Of a stretch of 5,621 nt of DNA, positions 1 through 5,276 are shown one piece after another. The notes below the pieces were generated by a model. That model was not told the origin of the DNA. It saw only the letters and a program-made list of their open reading frames with translations, and made no database searches. Both the position numbers and the translations under genes were made by a program. Every line of letters starts with the position of its first letter. The first letter of the stretch is position 1. This DNA comes from Thiotrichaceae bacterium (lineage in GTDB: Bacteria > Pseudomonadota > Gammaproteobacteria > Thiotrichales > Thiotrichaceae), in contig JANTHA010000146.1 of the NCBI GenBank assembly GCA_024762625.1, positions 1 to 5,621 on the forward strand, read 5' to 3'.

Positions 1-4
1 TTAT

Positions 5-23
5 GTCGCTGTTTTTTAGCGAC
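5..23. repeat. short perfect inverted repeat upstream of the HMA gene
   Basis: GTCGCT at 5-10 and its exact reverse complement AGCGAC at 18-23 enclose a T-rich 7-base spacer. No T-run follows the right arm on the + strand, nor the left arm on the - strand, so it is not a standard intrinsic terminator. It lies just upstream of the possible -10 box at 33-38, so it could be an operator or the 3' hairpin of a gene beyond the left edge. With 6-base arms, chance is a real possibility. Confidence 0.3.
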
Positions 24-32
24 GAGTGCGCT

Positions 33-38
33 TATACT
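33..38 (+). promoter_or_regulatory. possible -10 box of the HMA gene
   Basis: TATACT matches the sigma-70 -10 consensus at five of six positions and lies 34 bases before the start codon. No good -35 hexamer is present 15 to 18 bases upstream; the region there is T-rich and part of the inverted repeat at 5-23. An activator-dependent promoter would fit this, but no recognisable CueR or MerR operator is seen. A weak ribosome binding site (AAGTGAG, 57-63) follows, 8 bases before the ATG. Confidence 0.3.
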
Positions 39-71
39 AAGGGGCGTACATGGAACAAGTGAGTCATTATC

Positions 72-356
72 ATGAAAATCAGTATTCAAGTCGAAAACAT
101 CCGTTGCGGCGGTTGCACCAACACTATCACCAAAAAACTCAAGGCGCTGGACGGTGTGAACGACGTCGATGTCGCGATTGAAGACCAGATTGTCAGCGTC
201 GAGGCAGACGACCAATCAGTCAGGGATGCGGTGGTCAAAGCGCTTTTCGCCATGGGTTATCCTGAACAGGGTTCAGTGGAAGGCATGGATGCGCTTAAGG
301 AAAAGGCGAAATCAGTCGTAAGTTGCGCTGTGGGGCGCATCACGCCGGAAGCTTGA
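72..356 (+). CDS. small heavy-metal-associated (HMA) domain protein, likely a cytosolic copper chaperone or metal-binding protein
   Basis: This 94-residue protein has no signal peptide or membrane segment, so it should be cytosolic. Residues 1-66 fit the HMA fold of copper chaperones and P-type ATPase metal-binding domains: a first strand (IQVENI), the metal loop C12-G-G-C15, a helix, the DGVNDVDV strand region (27-34) and a second helix ending in the typical MGYP (61-64). The two cysteines are the expected Cu(I) or other soft-metal ligands. The Met usually found two residues before the first Cys is Ile10 here. A tail of about 28 residues goes beyond the usual 65-70 residue chaperone and carries a third cysteine, C85, in SCAVGR. 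The start has a weak ribosome binding site (AAGTGAG, 8-base spacing). No metal ATPase or metal regulator is next to it. It converges on the lipoprotein gene with a 9-base gap. HMA membership is secure; the metal and the partner are not known. Confidence 0.85.
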   Translation: MKISIQVENIRCGGCTNTITKKLKALDGVNDVDVAIEDQIVSVEADDQSVRDAVVKALFAMGYPEQGSVEGMDALKEKAKSVVSCAVGRITPEA

Positions 357-365
357 GCGACAATA

Positions 366-1739
366 TCAGTTAACGCTTTTCAGCAATCGCTGGAACCCTT
401 TGGAGCGCCGTAACAAATTTCGTCCCGCCTGCTTGAGCAAGTCCACAGTAGGGCCTGGCAATTCCAGTGATGTCGGCACATAAAGCAGCCGTTGGCGCTC
501 CTGATTTTGCAAATCCCTCAAATCAACTTCTATCAGACTAAACTGGATATCGCTACAACCCGGCGCTGGTTTCTCCCTGCAACGACCCTTTTTCACCTGC
601 CTGACCCAGCCTGGAAACTGGCTGCGCAATAATTCCAGCGTTTCCACGTTATACTCATTTGACTGGATGGTGGTGGTGGCGTCTATGACTTTAACCGTTG
701 ATGGCGCCACTTGTCTTTTGGGTATTACCGGATCAAAAAAACTGGAGGCGTTAACCACGATAAACGCCATTTTACGGGTTTTTTCCATGTGATATTTCTT
801 TAGCAAGGTCCACATATCATTCTGATTAAACGCCACCATATCCAGCAGGGAGCGAATCCCGAGATTATCGGACACGCCGCCATCCACCAGATGCAGATAA
901 CGGTATTGATCGCCATCCAGATAGTTAGTAATCGACAGGCTCTGCTTGAGACGGTCTTCCCCGGCCCGGGTTATATTTGATGAATTTTGAGGTTGCGGCG
1001 CAACTCTGGGCGCAAATCGGCAGCCCTGTTTCCCCGAATAATTACGCAATGCAATCGGAGAAAATACAACGGGAACTGCTGATGAGGCCGCAACGGCGCG
1101 CCCCACCGGAAAGCTACCCAGATCAGAACAAATCCAGCTAAAATGATAATCGGTAAAAGCGAATCCCCTGCCCAGAGATAGATCGGTGGCGTTGATCACG
1201 ATACGCGGCGCATCTTTGCGCATATCCTTGAATCTTTTTTTCCTGAAAATGGTTCGATTGTAATATTCGGCCGCCAGATCACTGCGTTCAAACAAGGCAG
1301 GCGCAAGACGGATCCATGCCTTGGGACTGAACAGCGACAGCCTGAGTAACTCGGTTTGCACCCTTTTTTTGAGGAATTTGCGCTCAAAATCCTGAAAAAT
1401 CTGGTCACCAAACAAGCCATAATAGGCGGACGTAAAGCTGCCGCCCGATACCGAAGAAATCAAATCAACCTCATCCAGCATTCGTCTGTTTCCACCCCTG
1501 ATCCTGACCGGGGTATCGCGCAATTCCTGCAATACGCCATAGGATAGCGCCGCCGCTCGCGTGCCGCCGCCTGAAAAGGTTAAAATCAGGGTGAGTTCAT
1601 CCGAGCGATTTGCGCTCTGCTGCGACGCAACAATGGGCGCATGACGAATTGGCTTGTTCAGTTCGGGGCTGGTGACGCTACAGCCAAACAGAAACAGGCT
1701 CATCAAGATAAGCAACAAATGCGGAAAAAATTTCATCAT
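366..1739 (-). CDS. patatin-like phospholipase family lipoprotein
   Basis: A 457-residue exported acyl hydrolase of the patatin/PNPLA type. The N-terminus is a lipoprotein signal: hydrophobic residues 4-18, then lipobox L17-F-G-C20. Ser21 after the lipidated Cys predicts sorting to the outer membrane. Catalytic parts are in family order: the oxyanion loop G57-G-G-T-R61, the nucleophile elbow S96-V-S98-G-G100 with Ser98 as nucleophile, and D286-G-G288 supplying the Asp of the Ser-Asp dyad. The elbow has Ser where the general GxSxG pattern has its first Gly. Cys pairs C204/C240 and C387/C395 could form disulfides in the periplasm (inference). The natural substrate is unknown; membrane phospholipid or lysophospholipid is the family expectation. 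Two adjacent Met codons (1737-1739 and 1734-1736) could start it, and neither has a clear ribosome binding site. It diverges from rluE across 18 bases. The best -10 candidates on this strand (TATTAT 1767-1772, TATAAT 1840-1845) lie inside rluE and lack good -35 partners. Confidence 0.9.
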   Translation of the reverse strand: MMKFFPHLLLILMSLFLFGCSVTSPELNKPIRHAPIVASQQSANRSDELTLILTFSGGGTRAAALSYGVLQELRDTPVRIRGGNRRMLDEVDLISSVSGGSFTSAYYGLFGDQIFQDFERKFLKKRVQTELLRLSLFSPKAWIRLAPALFERSDLAAEYYNRTIFRKKRFKDMRKDAPRIVINATDLSLGRGFAFTDYHFSWICSDLGSFPVGRAVAASSAVPVVFSPIALRNYSGKQGCRFAPRVAPQPQNSSNITRAGEDRLKQSLSITNYLDGDQYRYLHLVDGGVSDNLGIRSLLDMVAFNQNDMWTLLKKYHMEKTRKMAFIVVNASSFFDPVIPKRQVAPSTVKVIDATTTIQSNEYNVETLELLRSQFPGWVRQVKKGRCREKPAPGCSDIQFSLIEVDLRDLQNQERQRLLYVPTSLELPGPTVDLLKQAGRNLLRRSKGFQRLLKSVN

Positions 1740-1757
1740 GTATGTTAGTTTAACCAG

Positions 1758-2294
1758 ATGTCCAGAATAATACTATTCAATAAACCCTTTGGCGTGCTTA
1801 CCCAGTTTACCGATGCCAAAGGCCGCCCTACTCTGGCGGATTATATTAAACAAAAAAACGTTTACCCGGCGGGCCGTCTGGACAAAGACAGCGAGGGACT
1901 GCTGGTTTTAACTGACGACGGCAAACTGCAACACCGTATCGCCCACCCTGATAGAAAAATGAGCAAAACCTACTGGGCGCAGGTCGAAGGCGAACCCGGG
2001 GATAACGACCTGGACAAACTACGCGAAGGCATTGAACTCAAGGACGGAATGACCAAACCCGCCAAAGTCCAGCGCATCGACGAACCTTACTGCCTGTGGG
2101 AGAGACAGCCGCCGGTGCGGGTGAGAAAAAACATCCCCGACTGCTGGCTGGAAATCACCATCAGCGAAGGCAAAAACCGGCAAGTGCGGCGCATGACAGC
2201 AGCAATGGGATACCCTACCCTGCGACTGATTCGTTACCGGGTTGGCTCCTGGACGATAGATGGCCTGGAACCAGGCGCCCTGCGACAGGCATAA
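1758..2294 (+). CDS. rluE: 23S rRNA pseudouridine synthase RluE (pseudouridine 2457 in E. coli numbering)
   Basis: This 178-residue enzyme belongs to the RsuA/RluB/RluE/RluF family, which isomerises specific uridines in rRNA. The sequence begins directly with the catalytic domain (RIILFNKPFGVLTQF), with no N-terminal S4 RNA-binding domain, which is the RluE arrangement. The catalytic Asp is D42 in AGRLDKDSEGLLVL, the family's GRLD motif. The C-terminal active-site motif is EGKNRQVRRM (137-146), followed by GYPTLRLIRY (151-160). The similarity to E. coli RluE as I recall it runs the whole length, including the proline-rich insert before RKNIP. In E. coli the target U2457 lies near the peptidyl transferase centre. 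The start is fixed by an in-frame stop at 1746-1748; no Shine-Dalgarno sequence precedes it and no convincing promoter is seen in the 5' end of the lipoprotein gene. It converges on gloB across 100 bases. Confidence 0.93.
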   Translation: MSRIILFNKPFGVLTQFTDAKGRPTLADYIKQKNVYPAGRLDKDSEGLLVLTDDGKLQHRIAHPDRKMSKTYWAQVEGEPGDNDLDKLREGIELKDGMTKPAKVQRIDEPYCLWERQPPVRVRKNIPDCWLEITISEGKNRQVRRMTAAMGYPTLRLIRYRVGSWTIDGLEPGALRQA

Positions 2295-2320
2295 CTATCG
2301 CACCTGAGTTTTTTGCCGCA

Positions 2321-2350
2321 GAAAAACGAGGAAAAACGAGGAAAAATGAG
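2321..2350. repeat. three tandem 10-bp repeats with phased A-tracts
   Basis: GAAAAACGAG occurs twice (2321-2330, 2331-2340), followed by a one-base variant GAAAAATGAG (2341-2350) and then the partial copy GAAAG. The + strand is almost all purine here. The three A5 tracts start at 2322, 2332 and 2342, exactly 10 bases apart, close to one turn of B-DNA. Phased A-tracts are known to bend DNA. The repeats lie in the gap between the convergent rluE and gloB genes, after both coding regions have ended. On the gloB transcript they would read as a C/U-rich, G-poor stretch. Confidence 0.9.
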
Positions 2351-2394
2351 GAAAGTCGCGCAAGAAATTAAGCGTCTATTATTGTGTTAGCTTA

Positions 2395-3183
2395 TTAGTC
2401 ATACGCTGAATCTTTCCAGGTTCGCATAGCAGCAAACACTTCTTCTGGGTTTTTCAGCTTTTTCCCCGTCGCTTGTTCCACCTGCCTGATTACATTCGGC
2501 TTATCGGTGCGCAAGAAAGGGTTTGTCTTTAACTCCAGCGCTAGTGTGGATGGTACGGTCGCCTGGTCTGCGTCAATGCGCGCCATATCGGCCTGTTCAC
2601 GCGCCAGTAAGTCCGGGTTTTCCGGCTCGACCCATTTGGCGAAACCGATATTGTCCAGCGTGTATTCATGCGCACAGTAGATTTGCGTAGTGGAGGAAAG
2701 CCGGGCGATTTTTTGCAATGAATGATATAAATCAGACAGCGTCCCGTCGAACACCCGCCCGCAACCACAGGCGAACAGCGTATCGCCACAAAACAGATTG
2801 CCGTTTTGCACATCATGATAGGCGATATGGCCGGCTGTATGTCCATGCACCTGCATTACATTAAAGCTTGCGCCTATTTCTTCTTTTAAATCTAGCACTT
2901 CACCGCCATTAAGTGGATGCGTCATGCAGGGTATGCGCTCCGAACCTGGACCGTAAACCGGCAAGCCGGGGTAGCGCTCCAACAGTTTCTCAATGCCGCC
3001 GACATGGTCATAATGAAAATGGGTGATCAGTATCGCCACCGGCTGGATGTCCTGTTGTTGCAGTGTTTTAATCACAGGCGCAGCATCGCCAGGGTCGACA
3101 ATGGCGGCCTTTTGCTTATTATCATCACAAATTAGCCAGATATAGTTGTCAGAAAAAGCGGGGACGGTGATAATATGGCTCAT
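2395..3183 (-). CDS. gloB: hydroxyacylglutathione hydrolase (glyoxalase II)
   Basis: A 262-residue cytosolic metallo-beta-lactamase-fold enzyme that hydrolyses S-D-lactoylglutathione to D-lactate and glutathione, the second step of methylglyoxal detoxification after GloA. The binuclear metal site is complete: H55, H57, D59 and H60 in THFHYDH, H115 in HGHTAGH, D134 in FCGDTLF, and H172 in YCAHEY. The glyoxalase II C-terminal domain is present and ends with R254 and K257 in MRTWKD, corresponding to the Arg/Lys pair that contacts glutathione in the human enzyme. The NPFLR stretch (221-225) is also typical. The length matches the family. The start ATG has a GAGG ribosome binding site (3194-3197, 10-base spacing) within the 23-base divergent gap to gmk, and a good sigma-70 promoter lies in the 5' end of gmk (3225-3253). 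No gloA is in the window. Confidence 0.96.
   Translation of the reverse strand: MSHIITVPAFSDNYIWLICDDNKQKAAIVDPGDAAPVIKTLQQQDIQPVAILITHFHYDHVGGIEKLLERYPGLPVYGPGSERIPCMTHPLNGGEVLDLKEEIGASFNVMQVHGHTAGHIAYHDVQNGNLFCGDTLFACGCGRVFDGTLSDLYHSLQKIARLSSTTQIYCAHEYTLDNIGFAKWVEPENPDLLAREQADMARIDADQATVPSTLALELKTNPFLRTDKPNVIRQVEQATGKKLKNPEEVFAAMRTWKDSAYD
3146..3174 (+). promoter_or_regulatory. predicted sigma-70 promoter of gmk, inside gloB
   Basis: TTGTCA (3146-3151) and GATAAT (3169-3174) each match consensus at five of six positions and are separated by the optimal 17 bases. Transcription would begin near 3181, about 26 bases before the gmk ATG. The whole element lies in the 5' coding part of gloB on the opposite strand. 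This is a consensus match only. Confidence 0.6.
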
Positions 3184-3206
3184 TTATTTATAACCTCGGT
3201 TTCATC

Positions 3207-3833
3207 ATGAACGGCACACTCTACATCATATCCGCTCCTTCAGGCGCTGGCAAAACAAGTCTTATTGCAAAACTACTGGAAACGCTGGATGGCGCGGAAA
3301 TGGCTGTATCGCACACCACGCGCAAACCCCGTGAAGGCGAAATAGACGGCAAGCATTATCATTTTGTCAGCGCAGATGAATTTCTCAATGGCGTTCATAA
3401 CGGCGAATTTCTGGAACACGCCAATGTGTTTGGCAACCATTACGGCACTTCCAGAAAAGCGGTTGATGACTTGCTCCTGAAGGGCCTTGACGTCATCCTG
3501 GAAATCGACTGGCAGGGCGCGCAGCAGGTACGCGAACTGGTGCCCGCCGCCCGCACCATTTTTATTTTGCCGCCCTCAAAAGCCGAACTTGAAAGACGTC
3601 TGCGCGGCAGGGAAACCGACAGCGACGAAGTCATCGCCAAGCGCCTGGCGCAATCCTGCGACGACATGAAACATTATCCCGAATTTGACTATATTGTGAT
3701 TAATGATGACTTTGATGTCGCAGTGCAGGATTTGGCAAGCATTTTCAGGGCAAACCGCTTACGGCTGGACAAGCAGGTGCAACGCAATAAAAAACTGCTG
3801 GATGAACTGACCTGCGCAATAAAAAAGGCATGA
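3207..3833 (+). CDS. gmk: guanylate kinase
   Basis: A 208-residue cytosolic enzyme that phosphorylates GMP to GDP with ATP, an essential step in guanine nucleotide synthesis and salvage. The P-loop is A10-PSGAGKT-17 with K16 and T17 contacting phosphates. The GMP-binding region contains S35, R39 and R42 in [11 protein letters not shown], then Y51, E70 and Y79, all family positions. [12 protein letters not shown] (98-109) is the conserved core segment and [17 protein letters not shown] (130-146) is the lid. Length and both ends match the bacterial family. The start lacks a purine-rich ribosome binding site, but the protein begins where the family normally does. A promoter candidate lies at 3146-3174. 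The usual gammaproteobacterial partner rpoZ does not follow: a strong terminator overlaps the stop codon and the next gene is on the other strand, so gmk appears monocistronic. Confidence 0.97.
   Translation: MNGTLYIISAPSGAGKTSLIAKLLETLDGAEMAVSHTTRKPREGEIDGKHYHFVSADEFLNGVHNGEFLEHANVFGNHYGTSRKAVDDLLLKGLDVILEIDWQGAQQVRELVPAARTIFILPPSKAELERRLRGRETDSDEVIAKRLAQSCDDMKHYPEFDYIVINDDFDVAVQDLASIFRANRLRLDKQVQRNKKLLDELTCAIKKA
3225..3253 (-). promoter_or_regulatory. predicted sigma-70 promoter of gloB, inside gmk
   Basis: On the - strand TTGCCA (3248-3253) and TATGAT (3225-3230) each match consensus at five of six positions with a 17-base spacer. Transcription would begin near 3218, giving a leader of about 35 bases that carries the GAGG ribosome binding site. 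It overlaps the P-loop coding part of gmk. The predicted gloB and gmk transcripts would share roughly 3181-3218 on opposite strands. Confidence 0.6.
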
Positions 3834-3851
3834 ATTAATCCATGCCTTTTT
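3822..3851. terminator. bidirectional intrinsic terminator between gmk and the IPTL-CTERM gene
   Basis: A perfect 11-base stem, AAAAAGGCATG (3822-3832) paired with CATGCCTTTTT (3841-3851), encloses an 8-base loop. On the + strand the GC-containing stem is followed by five T; on the - strand by six T (3821-3826). It should therefore end transcription from both sides of this convergent pair. The gmk stop codon TGA (3831-3833) is partly inside the left arm, so the last gmk codons are part of the hairpin. Confidence 0.92.
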
Positions 3852-3872
3852 AATATATTAATTATTAATAAC

Positions 3873-5165
3873 TCAATCTAAACGAGCAAATTTTCGTCCA
3901 TATCCAATCATAACAAGGAGCAATACTAGCACAAACAACCCCCACTCTCCCAAAGTTGGAATTGTACTTGGAGGCGGAGTATTACCTTTCCATTCGACAC
4001 TTATCACATTTGAATCTGTTGCTACTGCTGGAGATGATGCTTTAATTTGATCGGTACCAGCAACAGTACTTGAATAGGTGATACTTGCCTTGCCATTAGC
4101 ATCTGTAGTCGCGGTAAATGACTTACCTGCATTAGGACCTGATGTAATAGAAAACGTAACCTTTGCTCCTACGACAGGCTTACCTGAATTGTCAACCACT
4201 GTAGCAGTAACTGTATGATTATCGCCTGTATTCAAAGTCGCTGTTGGCGGCTCCAACAAAATACCTTCGCCAACAACTGCTGCACCCGAAAGCACTAAAT
4301 ATGAAAAATAAATATCATCATCGTTTGAAGGATTGGCTGTGTCAATTTTTATACTCGTAGTAGTACTTGTAATAATTGGTAGCAACGTATACAACTCATC
4401 ATCAATTCTCGGATCGCCGCTCGGATGGGCATTTGGATCAGCAGGATTTGTATTACTGTCATCAAGCCCCCCGACACTTATCAGTGCGCCATTTTCAGGG
4501 GCGCCATCATCATGACCACCTGCAGAAGAGGTAATCCTTGTACCATTAACATCAACCGTACTAAACATGTTACCCTGAAAACCAAAGCCTATCGCCAATC
4601 CAAAATCAGCTATTGAGCCAGTTGCTGCAGGGTCAATTGGCGACGCCAAAGTTATAGCAAAACTATCACCCGCAGATTTCTGTCCTCCAAAAAACAAGGA
4701 TGCCGTCCTCACATCCGTTTGGGCAGGATTATTAAAAACTACAACCAGTGTTTCACCATCAATTCTGCGCGTATTTTTTTCTGTAAAGGTAAACGAGGTT
4801 CTTCCGGCTGAAGCGGCATCCATAATAGGTTTAACAATACTGGTAACATCGGCGCGAACATTATTGAAACCATTAATATTGATATTGTCATCCCAATTAA
4901 TAGGCGTCCCATTTATTGTAATATCACCGTCGCTTATTACGCTTGTTCCAAATGCGCTTGAGGCCATTACGAAAGCGGCAGAAACCGTAGCGGAAGCACT
5001 GGGCTTTTCAACATCAGCAGTATGAGATACATTATTGGAACCCGCTCCATCTACTGAAACAGAAATTTTACCTGTTTGAGTAAAAAACTGGTTTAAAGCC
5101 GCGTTACCAGGAGATGACATTAATAATATCATCCACGAAAACAACACTAAAATAATCCTTTTCAT
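3873..5165 (-). CDS. exported IPTL-CTERM surface protein with a bacterial Ig-like domain; function unknown
   Basis: The preferred start is the Met codon at 5163-5165 (430 residues): it has the ribosome binding site GAGGG at 8-base spacing and begins a clean signal peptide, MKR followed by a hydrophobic core and cleavage after PGNA (residue 22). An upstream in-frame ATG at 5199-5201 would put 12 odd residues before the signal. Residues 23-302 are a Ser/Thr/Asn/Asp-rich, probably beta-strand module that I cannot assign; it has acidic stretches at 218-220, 235-257 and 282-284 that could bind calcium. Residues about 303-392 resemble an invasin/Big-type Ig-like domain (TVTATVVDNSGKPVVGAKVTF, then TDANGKASITY). 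After a PPP linker comes the sorting tail: I402-PTLGEWG-409, a hydrophobic helix (409-423) and basic RK..R. IPTL-CTERM tails are associated with exosortase XrtH, which is not in this window. Base composition is lower in GC than the neighbours. It follows pdxH by 111 bases but has its own promoter candidate. Confidence 0.88.
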   Translation of the reverse strand: MKRIILVLFSWMILLMSSPGNAALNQFFTQTGKISVSVDGAGSNNVSHTADVEKPSASATVSAAFVMASSAFGTSVISDGDITINGTPINWDDNININGFNNVRADVTSIVKPIMDAASAGRTSFTFTEKNTRRIDGETLVVVFNNPAQTDVRTASLFFGGQKSAGDSFAITLASPIDPAATGSIADFGLAIGFGFQGNMFSTVDVNGTRITSSAGGHDDGAPENGALISVGGLDDSNTNPADPNAHPSGDPRIDDELYTLLPIITSTTTSIKIDTANPSNDDDIYFSYLVLSGAAVVGEGILLEPPTATLNTGDNHTVTATVVDNSGKPVVGAKVTFSITSGPNAGKSFTATTDANGKASITYSSTVAGTDQIKASSPAVATDSNVISVEWKGNTPPPSTIPTLGEWGLFVLVLLLVMIGYGRKFARLD

Positions 5166-5170
5166 TGAAA

Positions 5171-5178
5171 CTTCCCTC
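5171..5178 (-). promoter_or_regulatory. ribosome binding site that decides the start of the IPTL-CTERM gene
   Basis: On the - strand GAGGGAAG lies before the ATG at 5163-5165, with 8 bases between GAGGG and the ATG. The longer start at 5199-5201 has no comparable site. This supports the 430-residue form over a 442-residue one. Confidence 0.75.
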
Positions 5179-5213
5179 ATAAATAAAGTAATCCAACTCA
5201 CACATATAAAATC

Positions 5214-5229
5214 TGAAAACGCATTTTCA
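5214..5229. repeat. perfect inverted repeat at the predicted transcription start of the IPTL-CTERM gene
   Basis: TGAAAA (5214-5219) and TTTTCA (5224-5229) are exact inverted copies around CGCA. The site lies just downstream of the predicted -10 box (5234-5239), at the expected transcription start. It could be a repressor operator or a weak leader hairpin. In such AT-rich DNA a 6-base arm may also be chance. Confidence 0.35.
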
Positions 5230-5233
5230 AAAT

Positions 5234-5262
5234 ATGATATGCCAATTGTAGCGTAATTACAA
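5234..5262 (-). promoter_or_regulatory. predicted sigma-70 promoter of the IPTL-CTERM gene
   Basis: On the - strand TTGTAA (5257-5262, four of six) and TATCAT (5234-5239, five of six) are separated by 17 bases in the AT-rich gap after pdxH. Transcription would begin near 5227, giving a leader of about 60 bases. The -35 box overlaps an inverted repeat, TTGTA (5246-5250) with TACAA (5258-5262), and the 8-base palindrome GTAATTAC (5253-5260), which could be an operator. Confidence 0.55.
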
Positions 5263-5276
5263 CACTATAATATTTT

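Noticed and set aside
3..62. A 19-codon frame starting at ATG 3-5 and ending TGA 60-62, and a second frame open from the left edge to 73-75.
   Set aside because: Too short to judge, with no ribosome binding site visible and no recognisable protein; either could be the tail of an upstream gene or chance.
356..383. AGCG (356-359) and CGCT (373-376) followed by four T, as a terminator for the HMA gene.
   Set aside because: Only four base pairs with a 13-base loop; the wider pairing needs a bulge. Too weak to call.
2263..2289. Two small GC hairpins at the end of rluE (GCCTGG/CCAGGC and CCTG/CAGG).
   Set aside because: They lie inside coding sequence, have loops of 2-3 bases and no T-run after them; they fit the codons for GLEPGALRQA and chance.
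2096..2371. Open frame of 91 codons overlapping the end of rluE and the 10-bp repeats.
   Set aside because: It is out of frame with a well-identified gene, its translation is rich in residues typical of shadow frames, and nothing in it is recognisable.
2369..2394. TAAGC/GCTTA inverted repeat before the gloB stop, as a convergent terminator.
   Set aside because: A five-base stem with a 16-base loop and no T-run on either strand.
4333..4616. Two + strand open frames of 60-63 codons inside the IPTL-CTERM gene.
   Set aside because: Both lie opposite a long gene with clear domains; no ribosome binding site or known motif supports them.
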